Below, in pieces: positions 46,555-56,186 of a stretch of DNA of 64,000 nucleotides; position 1 is the stretch's first letter, and every line of letters begins with the position of its first letter. The stretch lies in the NCBI GenBank assembly GCA_041392505.1, contig JAWKLX010000006.1, positions 1-64,000 of the forward strand, given 5' to 3'. The translations under genes were made by a program, and so were the position numbers. This DNA comes from UBA6168 sp041392505 (GTDB lineage Bacteria > Bacteroidota > Bacteroidia > Chitinophagales > Saprospiraceae). A model generated the notes under the pieces. The model saw nothing but the letters and a program-made list of their open reading frames with translations, was not told where the DNA came from and did not search any database.

Positions 46555-47566
46555 CTATACAATACCCTCCCCAATCCATTGTTTCGCCACTAAATACTCG
46601 GCGATCTGCACAGCGTTGGTCGCCGCCCCTTTGCGGAGGTTGTCAGCTACGATCCAAAGGTTGAGGCCATTGTCGATACTTTCGTCCCGGCGGATGCGGC
46701 CCACGATCTTCATCTTTGTTTTTGGCCAATAGCGGCATTGGATACTGATTCTTGGCCACGTCGTCCTGCACGATGACGCCGGGCGCTTCGCTCAATATTT
46801 TTTTCACCTCGCTCACTTCGAACGGTTTGGCGAATTCAACATTGACTGCTTCTGAGTGGCCACCGTCAACAGGCACCCGCACGGCAGTAGCAGTAATGCG
46901 CAGGGAGTTGTCGCCGAGGATTTTCTTGGTTTCATGCACCAATTTCATTTCTTCTTTGGTGTAGTCGTTTTCCAAAAACACATCGCAGTGCGGGATGCAG
47001 TTTTCATTGATTGGGTAGTGGTAGGCCATTTCTTCCTTGGCCAATTGTTGCCCATCTCTTTCTTTGTGAAACTGGTTGACCGCTTTTACACCGGTGCCAG
47101 TAATGGATTGGTAGGTGGAAATGACGAGGCGCTTAATGGTAAAACGTTCGTGCAGCGGTGCCAATGCTGCGACCATTTGAATGGTCGAACAGTTGGGGTT
47201 GGCGATGATCTTATCGTTTTCAGTCAATGCATCTGCGTTTACTTCGGGAACGACGAGTTTCTTATCGGGATCCATGCGCCAAGCAGAGGAGTTATCGACG
47301 ACTGTTGTACCAACCTCAGCGAACCGGGGCGCCCATTCCAGCGAAGTGCTGCCGCCTGCCGAAAATATGGCTAAGTCCGGGCGGGCATCCACAGCGGCTT
47401 GCATCCCGACAACTTTGAATGGTTTTCCTTTAAATATTATTTCTTTCCCGATGGAGCGCTCCGAGGCAACAGGCAACAGTTCTGTTACAGGGAAATTTCT
47501 TTCTGCCAAAACTTCTAACATGACGGTGCCCACCAACCCGGTGGCGCCTACAACTGCAACTTTCAT
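46555..47566 (-). CDS. asd: Aspartate-semialdehyde dehydrogenase, frameshifted near the 3' end
   Basis: Family features: the Rossmann start MKVAVVGATGLVG, the DNSSAWRMD and NPNCSTIQMV loop with the catalytic Cys, and VPVDGGHSEAVNVEF. It makes aspartate semialdehyde for Lys/Thr/Met synthesis. The continuous frame stops at 46643 with an unrelated tail after KNKDE. Shifting frame near 46713 restores VGRIRRDESIDNGLNLWIV, AEYLVAKQW and a natural stop at 46555, so one or two bases are missing there. The ATG is at 47566; a -7 box TATCTTTG (47676-47683, minus) precedes a leader with a weak heptad array (47580-47620). Confidence 0.92.
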
Positions 47567-47823
47567 TTTTTCTAAATATTGATTGTTGACGTTTAGCAAT
47601 TGACGGATAAAGCCAATCAGCTAAAATGGTTCAACAAGTTTTGTTTGAAAAATATTGAATTTGGAAAGGAAGGCGCAAAGATAAGTGCAGCCATATTAAA
47701 TTGTAGGAAAAATTTACCGATGCCTTCCCAATGGGCAACCATTACTCCGATTGCCCCTACCTTAATTGAGGAAAAACGGTCTATCTTGCGCCCGGTTTTT
47801 TCACCAAAAAATACTTGTTCAAC
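47567..47823. other. Divergent region, asd and the barrel gene
   Basis: Contains the asd -7 box (minus strand, 47676-47683) and a weak short-period array 47580-47620; for the rightward gene a TATCTTGC-like box lies near 47782. No gene. Confidence 0.4.
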
Positions 47824-48705
47824 ATGATGAAAAATCTCCTTACGATCTTATTTACCTGTGCAACCTTTTTTTTGTTCTCTCAGGAAATTGGCTTTGGCTT
47901 CCGGGCTGGCCTCAATTTCAACCGCATACAAGGTGACAGTGAAATGGACGGGAATGCCGAGTTGGAAGATTTTACCAGCAATACCGGATTCCATGTGGCC
48001 GCAACTTTTAATTGGAAAGCCACCGACCTCATGGGCGTGCGGGGCGAATTGGTTTACAACCAAAAGGGCGGACGCCGCAGTTATGACGGCCCGTCTTATT
48101 TGACGCTCACCACCAACAACGGGGTAAAAATCCCCTCCAATGGCAACCGCAAGCAAAACCTCAACCTGACCACCTCTTACATTGATATACCGGTGGTCGG
48201 TTATTATCGACCGATTCAAAGGTTCGAAGTTTTCGCCGGAGCCAGCGTGGGTTTTCTGGTATCGGCTTCGGTATTTGGCGAAGTAGATTATTCAGGGGGC
48301 ATGACTGCTGCAGGGTCAGGGATTGAACCATTCCGTTACGAAATTGATGGTAATTATTTGTCTGACAAGCCTGGCAGGGCGATATTCGACAACCCTCCCA
48401 CCACAGTGTCTGTCGGTGGTAGCACCACTGCCGAAGTCCCCGCCTCTGCTGGCGTCTACTATGAGTTCGACAAAGATCGGGGCAACCTATACAAGGCCAT
48501 TGACCTCGGCGCAGTAGCTGGGGTCTCCATATTTTTAAATGGTAGCTTATTTATTTCTGGTAGGATCAATTATGGCCTCTCCGATATTACCAAACAGGAG
48601 GCCGATGTTTCTCTGAAGAGTTTGGATAGCAGCGGGCAGTTTATTACCCGCAACGACAACGACCGGAATGTTTCCATCCAAACATCGATTGGGTTTTCTT
48701 TTTGA
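47824..48705 (+). CDS. PorT-family outer-membrane beta-barrel protein
   Basis: A 293-residue barrel with signal peptide MMKNLLTILFTCATFFLFSQ (start at the ATG pair 47824/47827). The mature part starts GFGFRAGLNFNRIQGD and has alternating amphipathic strands, as in the OMP_b-brl_2/PorT group. It ends in a C-terminal Phe (IGFSF), usual for outer-membrane insertion. Likely a small porin or envelope-assembly factor; the specific role is unknown. Confidence 0.82.
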   Translation: MMKNLLTILFTCATFFLFSQEIGFGFRAGLNFNRIQGDSEMDGNAELEDFTSNTGFHVAATFNWKATDLMGVRGELVYNQKGGRRSYDGPSYLTLTTNNGVKIPSNGNRKQNLNLTTSYIDIPVVGYYRPIQRFEVFAGASVGFLVSASVFGEVDYSGGMTAAGSGIEPFRYEIDGNYLSDKPGRAIFDNPPTTVSVGGSTTAEVPASAGVYYEFDKDRGNLYKAIDLGAVAGVSIFLNGSLFISGRINYGLSDITKQEADVSLKSLDSSGQFITRNDNDRNVSIQTSIGFSF

Positions 48706-48829
48706 ATGGTTTCATGGTTTCACTGTTTCATTGTCTCATGGCTTCACTGTTGTTCCGTCTTGCTAAAAACGATTAAGACGTTTTTCATGGCAAAACAAGG
48801 AAACCGTGAAACCATGAAACCATGAAACC
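48706..48829. repeat. Inverted short-period repeat between converging genes
   Basis: GGTTTCATGGTTTCACTGTT units (48708-48752) face the complementary GAAACCGTGAAACCATGAAACC units (48798-48829). The two arms can form a long imperfect hairpin that could serve as a bidirectional terminator. The period is about 8-9 bp. Confidence 0.6.
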
Positions 48830-48830
48830 C

Positions 48831-49841
48831 CTAAAAACCCCTCATAAAATATTTCTTATCGCCAACCTCAAGGGTGCTGACTGTCCGGTCACCGTTTAGA
48901 TAGAGGTTGATAATTTCTTTTTTATCGTTGGCGATTTCCCACATAAATCGTTCTTCTTGCATGCCTGCTGAGGTGTCTTCTTTTTCGTTAATCCTCCGGA
49001 TGGGATACTGATGGGTCTTTTTTTCACGCCCACCTCCATCGGTTAAAATGTAAGAATGGATGGTCAGGAAGTATTCGGTGGTGATTTTTACTTTTATCTC
49101 GGGAGCATCGAGAGCTGTGCTATCGCTTTCCATTTCTTCTGAGACTTCCGTTTCCACTTCCTCGTTTTCATTACCTTCTTCTTCGGTCGCTACATCGTCT
49201 TTGTTCTTCTTTTTCTTTTTCACCTCTTTTTCCACGATAGTCGTTTCTTCCGTGAAAGTGATATAGGTGCTGTCTGCTAATTGAAGCCGCTGCTGGATGT
49301 TTTCCTGTTTGTGTAAAATGAGGAAAGGGTAAATAGTGGTGCCCCAGATGGAATCTTTGTCTGGGATGACGAGCTCGCCCCTATCCGTAAAATATTCCTT
49401 TTCTTGGTCCAACACCCTTCCCGGAATAGGCGCCAAATAAAAAATGATTTCCTTGTCGTTGGCAGAACGTTTGAAAATCAACATTTCCACCATGCCGTAT
49501 TTATTCTGGATAACTTTTAAATGGCCCTGCAAACGGGCATTCCGGGCATTCATCAAGAAGATTTTAAACCCATATTCTTGGGGCTGCATATTGTTGATGT
49601 TGTAAACCCCTTCGATCCCTTTTCCTTTGATATAAAGGTTGTTGGCAGTAATGCCGAATGAATATTCCCCCGGGTCGATTTCCTGTCTTTCTTCTTCGGG
49701 AATCTCCATGGCGCTTGGCTTAAAATCGTACCCGATCATATCGGCTGGTTCGAAGAAGCGGCGGTCGCTGATATAAGTATAATGTTGGGCTTGCAAGAAG
49801 TTGGAAAAGGCAAGGAGCAGAACCAAGCTGGTTAATTTCAT
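48831..49841 (-). CDS. Uncharacterised exported protein with acidic/basic central region
   Basis: A 336-residue exported protein. A signal peptide (MKLTSLVLLLAFSNFLQAQ) is followed by a beta-rich domain (to about 200), a charged linker (KKKKKNKDD then EEEGNENEEVETE, about 205-245) and a shorter C-terminal beta domain. No family recognised. Probably a periplasmic or surface protein of Saprospiria-type bacteria. Confidence 0.65.
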   Translation of the reverse strand: MKLTSLVLLLAFSNFLQAQHYTYISDRRFFEPADMIGYDFKPSAMEIPEEERQEIDPGEYSFGITANNLYIKGKGIEGVYNINNMQPQEYGFKIFLMNARNARLQGHLKVIQNKYGMVEMLIFKRSANDKEIIFYLAPIPGRVLDQEKEYFTDRGELVIPDKDSIWGTTIYPFLILHKQENIQQRLQLADSTYITFTEETTIVEKEVKKKKKNKDDVATEEEGNENEEVETEVSEEMESDSTALDAPEIKVKITTEYFLTIHSYILTDGGGREKKTHQYPIRRINEKEDTSAGMQEERFMWEIANDKKEIINLYLNGDRTVSTLEVGDKKYFMRGF

Positions 49842-50247
49842 GGTAAAATATTTTGAAACGGTAAAATGATAAGGTGGTTTTTAAGAGTAGAAATGGGCTA
49901 TCATTTTCAACAATAACACCACTTTAAAGCAGTGCGTAAGGCTGCAATATTAAAGCAATTACCCCTGTATCGTAAAAGAAAATGCCAGCGGCGTTTCAAA
50001 TTTGGATATGGGGAAAGGGGGGATTTAATGCCACTAAAGCAGAATTTTTCGGCCTCTGCCCGTTTTGTTTTATTCTGCATTTTCGACCAATTAAAAAATA
50101 AAAAGCCCATATTATTCATTTTTCGCAAAATATAAATCTTCTTTTGTTGCAAAATACCACTAATGTCTAATTTCCATATTATCTTCACCTACCATATCCC
50201 ACCTGCACTATCCAAGACCTATTTATTAACCAATTTTAAAAATTTGA
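49842..50247. other. Divergent intergenic region
   Basis: AT-rich, no ORF of note, no clear hairpin. The promoters of the two flanking genes must lie here, but no clean TAnnTTTG pair was found. Confidence 0.4.
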
Positions 50248-50604
50248 ATGATGAACGGACTTCTCAACTTAGGCAAGTATCTTTTTGCAGTTCCATTTGC
50301 GGTTTTTGGAATCTTTCACTTTGCCGCTACCGACGCACTGTCAGGAATGGCTCCCGGCGGCGCCCCAGTCGTATACCTTACCGGCCTCTGCCTTATAGCA
50401 GCGAGTGTTAGCATGTTGATTGGGAAATATGACAAATTGGCGGCTACTCTATTAGGGATCATGCTGCTGCTTTTTGCTTTGATCTTGCATGCAAGTTCTG
50501 CAATGGCTGGCGATGCTACCAATTTTTTGAAGGATTTGTCGCTAGCAGGGGCAGCTTGGATGTATGCAGGCAATTTGGCGAAAGACAAATCCATTATTAA
50601 TTAA
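50248..50604 (+). CDS. DoxX-like small membrane protein
   Basis: A 118-residue protein with four predicted helices and the DoxX/YphA pattern (GIFHFAATDALSGMAP at the start of helix 1, VVYLTGLCLIAASVSMLIG). Its role is unclear; relatives are linked to redox balance. Starts at the ATG-ATG pair at 50248. Confidence 0.8.
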   Translation: MMNGLLNLGKYLFAVPFAVFGIFHFAATDALSGMAPGGAPVVYLTGLCLIAASVSMLIGKYDKLAATLLGIMLLLFALILHASSAMAGDATNFLKDLSLAGAAWMYAGNLAKDKSIIN

Positions 50605-50755
50605 AATTATGTTCCTCTCCACTATGGAGTATGCACCTGTGATGTGATGTTGCAGGTGCATCACTTTCACCTTCCTCGCCTACTTGCCGTTCGCCTTTCA
50701 ATAAAATATAGGATTTGATTTCCTAACATTTCCCTTTTTGCGCTTACTTTGCCCC

Positions 50756-51499
50756 ATGCGCTATTTCACCGAATTGGCTTATAACGGCACCCGCTATCAC
50801 GGCTGGCAAAAACAGCCCAACGCCTTATCCGTACAGGGAAAAATAGAGGAAGCATTTTCCACTATTTTAAACACTGCTATAGAAGTTGTTGGATGTGGGA
50901 GGACGGATGCGGGAGTGCATGCCAGTCAATATTTTTTGCATTTTGACTTCGATGCGGAGCTACCGGAAAGGCTCGTGGGCCGGGCGAACCTGTTTTTGCC
51001 AAAAGACATTGCCATCCGTAAAATATTTCCTGTAAAAGATGACGCCCACGCCCGGTTTGATGCCATCCAACGAAGTTATGAATACCACATCGTTTTTGAG
51101 AAATCACCCTTCGAGACTGAGACGACGTGGCAATATTACCTCGCCCAAAAATTGGATACCGGTCAGCTCAACGAAGTAGCTTCCCTTTTTTTAACCTACC
51201 GGGAATTTTTTCCTTTCTGCAAAACCCACCATGATGCCCAGACGCTGGAATGCCAATTGACCCGCTGCGAATGGGTGCTGGACAAAAACAACAAGCGGCT
51301 CGTCTTCCACATCACCTCCAACCGCTTCCTCCGGGGGATGGTACGGCTCATCGTCGGTGCATGTATCAATGTGGCGGCTGATAAATTAGCCATCGAAAAA
51401 GTAAAAGCTGCCTTAGATCAACAAACCCTATTGGAAAAAAGCTGGAGTGTGCCGCCGGAGGGGCTGTTTTTGTCGGAGGTGAAGTACGAGGGATTGTAA
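50756..51499 (+). CDS. truA: tRNA pseudouridine synthase A
   Basis: A 247-residue TruA. The catalytic segment is GCGRTDAGVHA with Asp51, and ends with FLRGMVRLIVGA, the family's conserved C-terminal motif. It modifies U38-U40 of the tRNA anticodon stem. The ATG at 50756 is used, since the frame to 50738 would need a TTG. Confidence 0.95.
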   Translation: MRYFTELAYNGTRYHGWQKQPNALSVQGKIEEAFSTILNTAIEVVGCGRTDAGVHASQYFLHFDFDAELPERLVGRANLFLPKDIAIRKIFPVKDDAHARFDAIQRSYEYHIVFEKSPFETETTWQYYLAQKLDTGQLNEVASLFLTYREFFPFCKTHHDAQTLECQLTRCEWVLDKNNKRLVFHITSNRFLRGMVRLIVGACINVAADKLAIEKVKAALDQQTLLEKSWSVPPEGLFLSEVKYEGL

Positions 51500-51578
51500 A
51501 GCGGCCTTCCACGAGGGTGAGAATTTTGACCTGAAAAATTGAAAAGTGATAAATTGGGTGAAAAATCTTCTGCTTTTC

Positions 51579-51713
51579 ATGCGGGCCGAATGATCGTCCA
51601 AACATTTGCCATCAGTCTGCTCGCCCCTTAGAACCCTTGGAGGAGCACCCCGAAGTGAATTCGGGGCAGGCAGTTGAGAAGTTGTAAAAAGCGATACTCA
51701 TCCTGCTCCGCAT
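51579..51713. repeat. Dispersed structured repeat, copy A
   Basis: A 135-bp element bounded by ATGCGGGCC and GCTCCGCAT (imperfect 9-bp terminal inverted repeat). It holds an internal hairpin CCCCGAA...TTCGGGG and shares most of its sequence with the element at 59070-59258, e.g. GAGGAGCAC, AAAAAGCGAT and CTGCTCCGCATTTT. It lies after truA. Confidence 0.65.
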
Positions 51714-52024
51714 TTTATTACTTTTTAATTTGATACCCTGCAATTCACTCCCTCAAGGAAGAAGGTTCCAGATTATTTTTTGAACACTTATACTTTATCA
51801 AAAAAACACATTTATATAATTTTTTATTTCAACTTCATTTTACAGCACTTTTTTCTTCCCCTATTTTCTTTCTTTTCTAAACAGAAAAAACCTACCTCAA
51901 TTTTGCTGTTGCTTGCCACTGGTTTTTTGGAAAATAAAAACAGGAGTGTATAAGGTGTTTTATAAATGTCACATTTTCAATATTTTAGGGTAGTGTTATT
52001 TTCCATTTTTTGCTAAAACAAAAA
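51714..52024. other. AT-rich intergenic region
   Basis: Very AT-rich gap after repeat copy A; no gene, no recognised RNA. Confidence 0.4.
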
Positions 52025-52051
52025 AGCCCGACCGGAGCTACCGGTCGGGCT
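52025..52051 (-). terminator. Terminator of ftsK
   Basis: AGCCCGACCGG (52025-52035) pairs with CCGGTCGGGCT (52041-52051) around AGCTA; on the minus strand a T run follows. About 45 bp past the ftsK stop. Confidence 0.85.
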
Positions 52052-52095
52052 AAAAATTGTATCCTTGACGAATCTTACACGTTCAAGGATGCCTC

Positions 52096-54576
52096 CTATT
52101 TCCTAATATTAAGATTTTCCAAATATCTTGCCAACTCTCTTTCATCATATATCAAAACTTCTCTAGGTTTACTGCCCGCTGCCGGGCCGACCACTCCGAT
52201 GGCTTCCAACTGATCCATGATACGGCCAGCGCGGTTGTAACCGAGCTTCAATCGGCGCTGGATCATGGAGGTGGAACCATGTTGGCTTTGGATAATCAAT
52301 TTGGCGGCATCTTCAAGCATGTCGTCAATATCGTTCGGGTCGAATGCGCCCGGTTGTTTTTCTTCGTCGTCCTCACCGTGGTATTCTGGTAGGTAGTGCG
52401 GTTCGGGGTAGCCCTGCTGGTCACCGATGAATTTAATGATCCGTTCCACTTCCGGTGTGTCAAGAAATGCACATTGCAAGCGGATCATATCACCACCAAT
52501 GGAGAGGAGCATATCCCCACGTCCGACCAATTGTTCGGCGCCACTGGCATCGAGGATGGTGCGGGAATCCACTTTGGCCGATACCTTAAAGGCAATACGA
52601 GCAGGGAAGTTGGCTTTGATAACCCCGGTGATGATGTTGACCGAAGGCCGCTGCGTAGCGATGATGAGGTGGATGCCCACGGCACGGGCCAACTGCGCCA
52701 AACGCCCGATCGGCAATTCGATCTCCTTACCAGCCGTCATGATCAGATCCGCAAACTCGTCGATCACCAAGACGATAAACGGCATGAAGTCGTGGCCGTT
52801 GTTGGGGTTCAGCTGCCGGGCGATGAACTTTTCATTGTATTCATTCAGGTGGCGCACCTTCGCTTTTTTCAGCAAGTTGTAGCGGGTCTCCATTTCGATG
52901 ACCAGGGAGTTCAGGATGTGAACTACCTTATTAGTCTCGGTCGTAATCGGTTCGGCTTGATCCGGCAGGACGGCCAAGAAGTGTTTCATCAACGCCCCGT
53001 AGGGGAACAATTCCACTTTCTTCGGATCGATCAAAACGAGCTTGACCTGCGAAGGGTGTTTCTTGTAAAGTAGGGAACAAATGATCGCATTGACCCCAAC
53101 CGATTTACCTTGTCCAGTTGCCCCGGCCACCAACAAGTGGGGCATTTTGGCGAGGTCAACCACAAACGGTTCGTTGGAAATGGTTTTGCCCAGCGCAATC
53201 GGCAAGTCCATTTTGGAGCGCTTGAATTTATCCGACATCAAGACCTCCTTCAACGAAACGGTCTGCTTGTTTTTGTTAGGTACTTCAATACCGATGGTTC
53301 CCCGGCCAGGGATCGGTGCAATGATCCGGATGCCCAAAGCAGAAAGGCTCAGGGCGATGTCATCTTCCAAGTTTTTGATTCGGGAAATACGCACCCCGGG
53401 AGCTGGGATGATTTCGTATAAGGTAACCGTCGGCCCGATGGTCGCCCGGATTTTGATGATCTCAATTTTGTAATTGAGCAGCGTCTGGACGATGTGGTCT
53501 TTGTTCTCTTCCAGTTCCGCCCGGTCTATTTCGACTTTCGAATCGGCGTAATCGTTGAGCAGCGACGTGACCGGGTATTCATAAGAAGAAAGTTCCAAGG
53601 TGGGATCGTAAGGCTCACTGAAATTTTTATTGCCTTTAGCCGCTTCGATTTCGGGAAATAAGGAAGCCTGTGGGGCAACCGTAGTATCGGTCACTTCAAG
53701 CGTGTCGGCTGGTTCAGGATCAGGAGTTGAAATAGGTTCTTCAATTTCGAAATCGGAATCGCCGGGACGGAGGGTTTTCGGTTTATCCTCTTTTTCTGAT
53801 TTGCCTAAATTAAAATCAAACGGTTCGCCCGATTCCACTTTTTCCGCAGGCCGAGAGATAGGCGTCAGCGGTGGTATTTTGCTTTTTGGCTGAACCGTTT
53901 CAACTGTACCGACATTGGAGGTCGTTGGCTTCTTGCGGCGAGTAGAATAACGGCGGTTGAAAATATCATTGAACCACAGCTTCGTTTCATACACCGCTTT
54001 GTCATAGGTCAGTTCGTTGAAATTGGGGTTCACCATCCAGATGATGAGACCCGCAAACACTGAGATAAACAACAGCGCAGCTCCAATATGCCCCACAAAA
54101 CCCGTGATCCAAGAGCTGATGGCTTCACCGAAAGCGCCGCCCCAAGGGAATTCCGCATTGCCAAAAATGAACTCCAGAAATACCGCCAGAAAAAGCATCA
54201 GCACCACCGACGTAATCAGCAGCTGTCGGTGTGCCCGCAGTGGGTGCCGCTTCAACTTCGACCAACCGAACACGGCCAGCAAATAGGCCACGATGAACGA
54301 TGGCAGCCCGAACAACCAATAGAAAAAGGAATTGGACACCCACGCCCCCAAGCGGCCCAACAGATTGGCTGCTTCGAAGTCGCCGGTAAAGAGTTCGAGG
54401 AAATCCCGTTCGTTGACTTCGCTTGCGTCGATGCCCCAGGTGAAGAGGTAGGAGGAAAAGGCCACAAAGAGGTACACGGCCAACAACAACAAGATCACCC
54501 CCACCAATTTGGGGATGCGCTCGTCCTTGCTCCAGTCGAGGGATAATTGATTGGTATTGCTTTTTTTCTTCGCCAT
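52096..54576 (-). CDS. ftsK: DNA translocase FtsK
   Basis: An 826-residue FtsK. Four N-terminal transmembrane helices (about residues 25-190) tie it to the septum, followed by an acidic/Pro-rich linker (about 225-335), the translocase motor with Walker A GATGQGKSVGVN (about residue 485) and Walker B (FIVLVIDEFADLIM), and the gamma winged-helix at the C-terminus (LGYNRAGRIMDQLEAIGVVG). It pumps chromosome dimers towards dif and works with XerCD. The gene is preceded by an inverted short-period repeat and a -7 box TACCTTTG at 54766-54773 (minus). Confidence 0.96.
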   Translation of the reverse strand: MAKKKSNTNQLSLDWSKDERIPKLVGVILLLLAVYLFVAFSSYLFTWGIDASEVNERDFLELFTGDFEAANLLGRLGAWVSNSFFYWLFGLPSFIVAYLLAVFGWSKLKRHPLRAHRQLLITSVVLMLFLAVFLEFIFGNAEFPWGGAFGEAISSWITGFVGHIGAALLFISVFAGLIIWMVNPNFNELTYDKAVYETKLWFNDIFNRRYSTRRKKPTTSNVGTVETVQPKSKIPPLTPISRPAEKVESGEPFDFNLGKSEKEDKPKTLRPGDSDFEIEEPISTPDPEPADTLEVTDTTVAPQASLFPEIEAAKGNKNFSEPYDPTLELSSYEYPVTSLLNDYADSKVEIDRAELEENKDHIVQTLLNYKIEIIKIRATIGPTVTLYEIIPAPGVRISRIKNLEDDIALSLSALGIRIIAPIPGRGTIGIEVPNKNKQTVSLKEVLMSDKFKRSKMDLPIALGKTISNEPFVVDLAKMPHLLVAGATGQGKSVGVNAIICSLLYKKHPSQVKLVLIDPKKVELFPYGALMKHFLAVLPDQAEPITTETNKVVHILNSLVIEMETRYNLLKKAKVRHLNEYNEKFIARQLNPNNGHDFMPFIVLVIDEFADLIMTAGKEIELPIGRLAQLARAVGIHLIIATQRPSVNIITGVIKANFPARIAFKVSAKVDSRTILDASGAEQLVGRGDMLLSIGGDMIRLQCAFLDTPEVERIIKFIGDQQGYPEPHYLPEYHGEDDEEKQPGAFDPNDIDDMLEDAAKLIIQSQHGSTSMIQRRLKLGYNRAGRIMDQLEAIGVVGPAAGSKPREVLIYDERELARYLENLNIRK

Positions 54577-54648
54577 GCTCGATTCCCGCTGGGGGTTTTA
54601 TCTTTCAGCCACCATCACTTGCGGACCTGATCGGGGTTGTTTGTTGCT

Positions 54649-54738
54649 GTTGGCCGTTGGTAGTTGGCTATTGGCCAAGACAACCGGGTGGGAATCTTGT
54701 GAGGTGCGCCAATAGCTAACAGCCAATGACCGCTAGCC
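54649..54738. repeat. Inverted short-period repeat in ftsK leader
   Basis: Left arm GTTGGCCGTTGGTAGTTGGC and TATTGGCC (to 54675), right arm GCCAATAGCTAACAGCCAAT (54708 on). Units are about 7 bp (GTTGGCC/GTTGGTA/GTTGGCT). Placement between the -7 box and the start codon is as in glyS and the MDR gene. Confidence 0.6.
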
Positions 54739-54857
54739 TTTTTACTTAGTTTAAGCCTTTGGGCGCAAAGGTAATTATTCGGGAGGGGAAATTGGAATTT
54801 TGGGGAGGGGGAGGTAATGAATGGGAAGTTTAATTGTTTGAAATACTCGAATAAATG

Positions 54858-54889
54858 CTTGCCTCAAATAGGTTGGCAATATATCTTTG
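54858..54889 (+). promoter_or_regulatory. Promoter for the methyltransferase gene
   Basis: TATCTTTG (54882-54889) with a CTTG at 54858-54861 and a 20-bp spacer. The ATG at 54940 follows 50 nt later. Confidence 0.45.
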
Positions 54890-54939
54890 CTACTTTGTTG
54901 CATGGAACATGCAAAATGGCATTTGCTTTATAACAAAAA

Positions 54940-55988
54940 ATGAGATCAAAACCCTTAAAATTAAAACCCTTAAAAGCCGTAGATTTCTTTTGCGGCGCAG
55001 GAGGAGTTACTTGTGGCTTTAAGAAGGCTGGTATAGAAGTGTTAGGAGGAATCGATATTGATTCTTCATGTAAAAGCACCTACGAAAAAAATAATAAAGC
55101 AATATTTATTAATAAAGATATTGGGGAGTTATCTTTTTTATATTTAACAAAATGCTTGGGCATTAGAAAAGATGATAATGAATTGATATTCATTGGTTGT
55201 AGCCCTTGCCAATACTTCACTAACCTAAAAACCGATAAAACAAAATCAAAAAAGACCCGATTGCTACTTGAGAACTTCCAAGAATTTGTAGATTATTTTA
55301 AACCTGGATATGTATTTATAGAAAACGTACCAGGTTTAAACAAAAAAGCTGAAACACCTTTATTCAGGTTTAAAGAATTTTTACTCAAAAACGGTTATTG
55401 CTTTGATGATGGTATTTTAAATGCAAAATATTTTGGCGTTCCACAGAATAGGCGGCGTTATGTTTTGATTGCTTCAAGAGTTTCAAAAATTATTTGCCTT
55501 CCGAAAGAAGATAAAAGAACTGTAAAAACGGTAAGAGAAGCTATTGGAGATAAAAAGAATTTCCCACCTATTCCCGCAGGGCATATCGATCTAACTTCAC
55601 ATATCCATTCTGCGGCAAAATTATCCGACCTGAATCTTCAAAGGCTAATTACAATCCTGCATAGAAGAGCGTGGGAAAACGATGAAGCTTTACAGTTGAA
55701 ATGTTACAAACACAATAAAGGACATTAAGTGATGTTTACGGCCGGATGTTTTGGGACAAACCTTCTCCAACTATTACTACAAAATTTAGATATACCTCGA
55801 ACGGCAGATATGCGACTTCATCCTGAACAGAACTCTAGCCGTTTCTTGAGAGAAGCTTACACTTCAATCTTTTCCCAATAGATTACCAATTTATTTCTAA
55901 TAGTCAATCTTCAATTTCAAAAATGATAGGAAACGCAGTTCCTCCTGAATTAGCTAAAAGAATTGGTGAATATTTTCTGAAATTATAA
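54940..55988 (+). pseudogene. C5-cytosine DNA methyltransferase, frameshifted after motif VIII
   Basis: The frame to 55728 (262 residues) contains motif I (DFFCGAGGVTCGFKKAG), motif IV (GCSPCQYF with the catalytic Cys), motif VI (IENVPGL) and motif VIII (NAKYFGVPQNRRRYVLIASR). The rest of the enzyme continues in other frames: SDVYGRMFWDKPSPTITTK (motif IX region), REAYT, and motif X IGNAVPPELAKRIGEYF, ending at 55988. Extra or lost bases, not only in homopolymers, lie near 55726, 55810 and 55866. Either a decayed enzyme or sequence errors. AT-rich like the next gene; probably horizontally acquired. Confidence 0.85.
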
Positions 55989-56186
55989 AAAATTGATGAC
56001 CTAATTGCTTGAATTCACTTTTACTATTTATAAGGCTCAACTATTTTCATTCGACAGTACTAAATTATCAAAAATAAAAATATACTCAATATAGAAACAG
56101 GTAACATTGATTCATATAGATTTATGGACAAATACTGTTTTTTATTTGCCTGTATTAAAAAAAAATACAATTAAAACTCAGTTTAA

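Larger units (their letters stand above)
54577..54939. other. Divergent region, ftsK and the methyltransferase island
   Basis: Contains the repeat at 54649-54738, the ftsK -7 box (54766-54773) and the methyltransferase promoter (54858-54889). Composition shifts from GC-rich to AT-rich near 54830, which marks the island's left edge. Confidence 0.5.

Noticed and set aside
334..54738. Short-period arrays as CRISPR arrays
   Set aside because: Units are about 7 bp with no unique spacers and no cas genes nearby.
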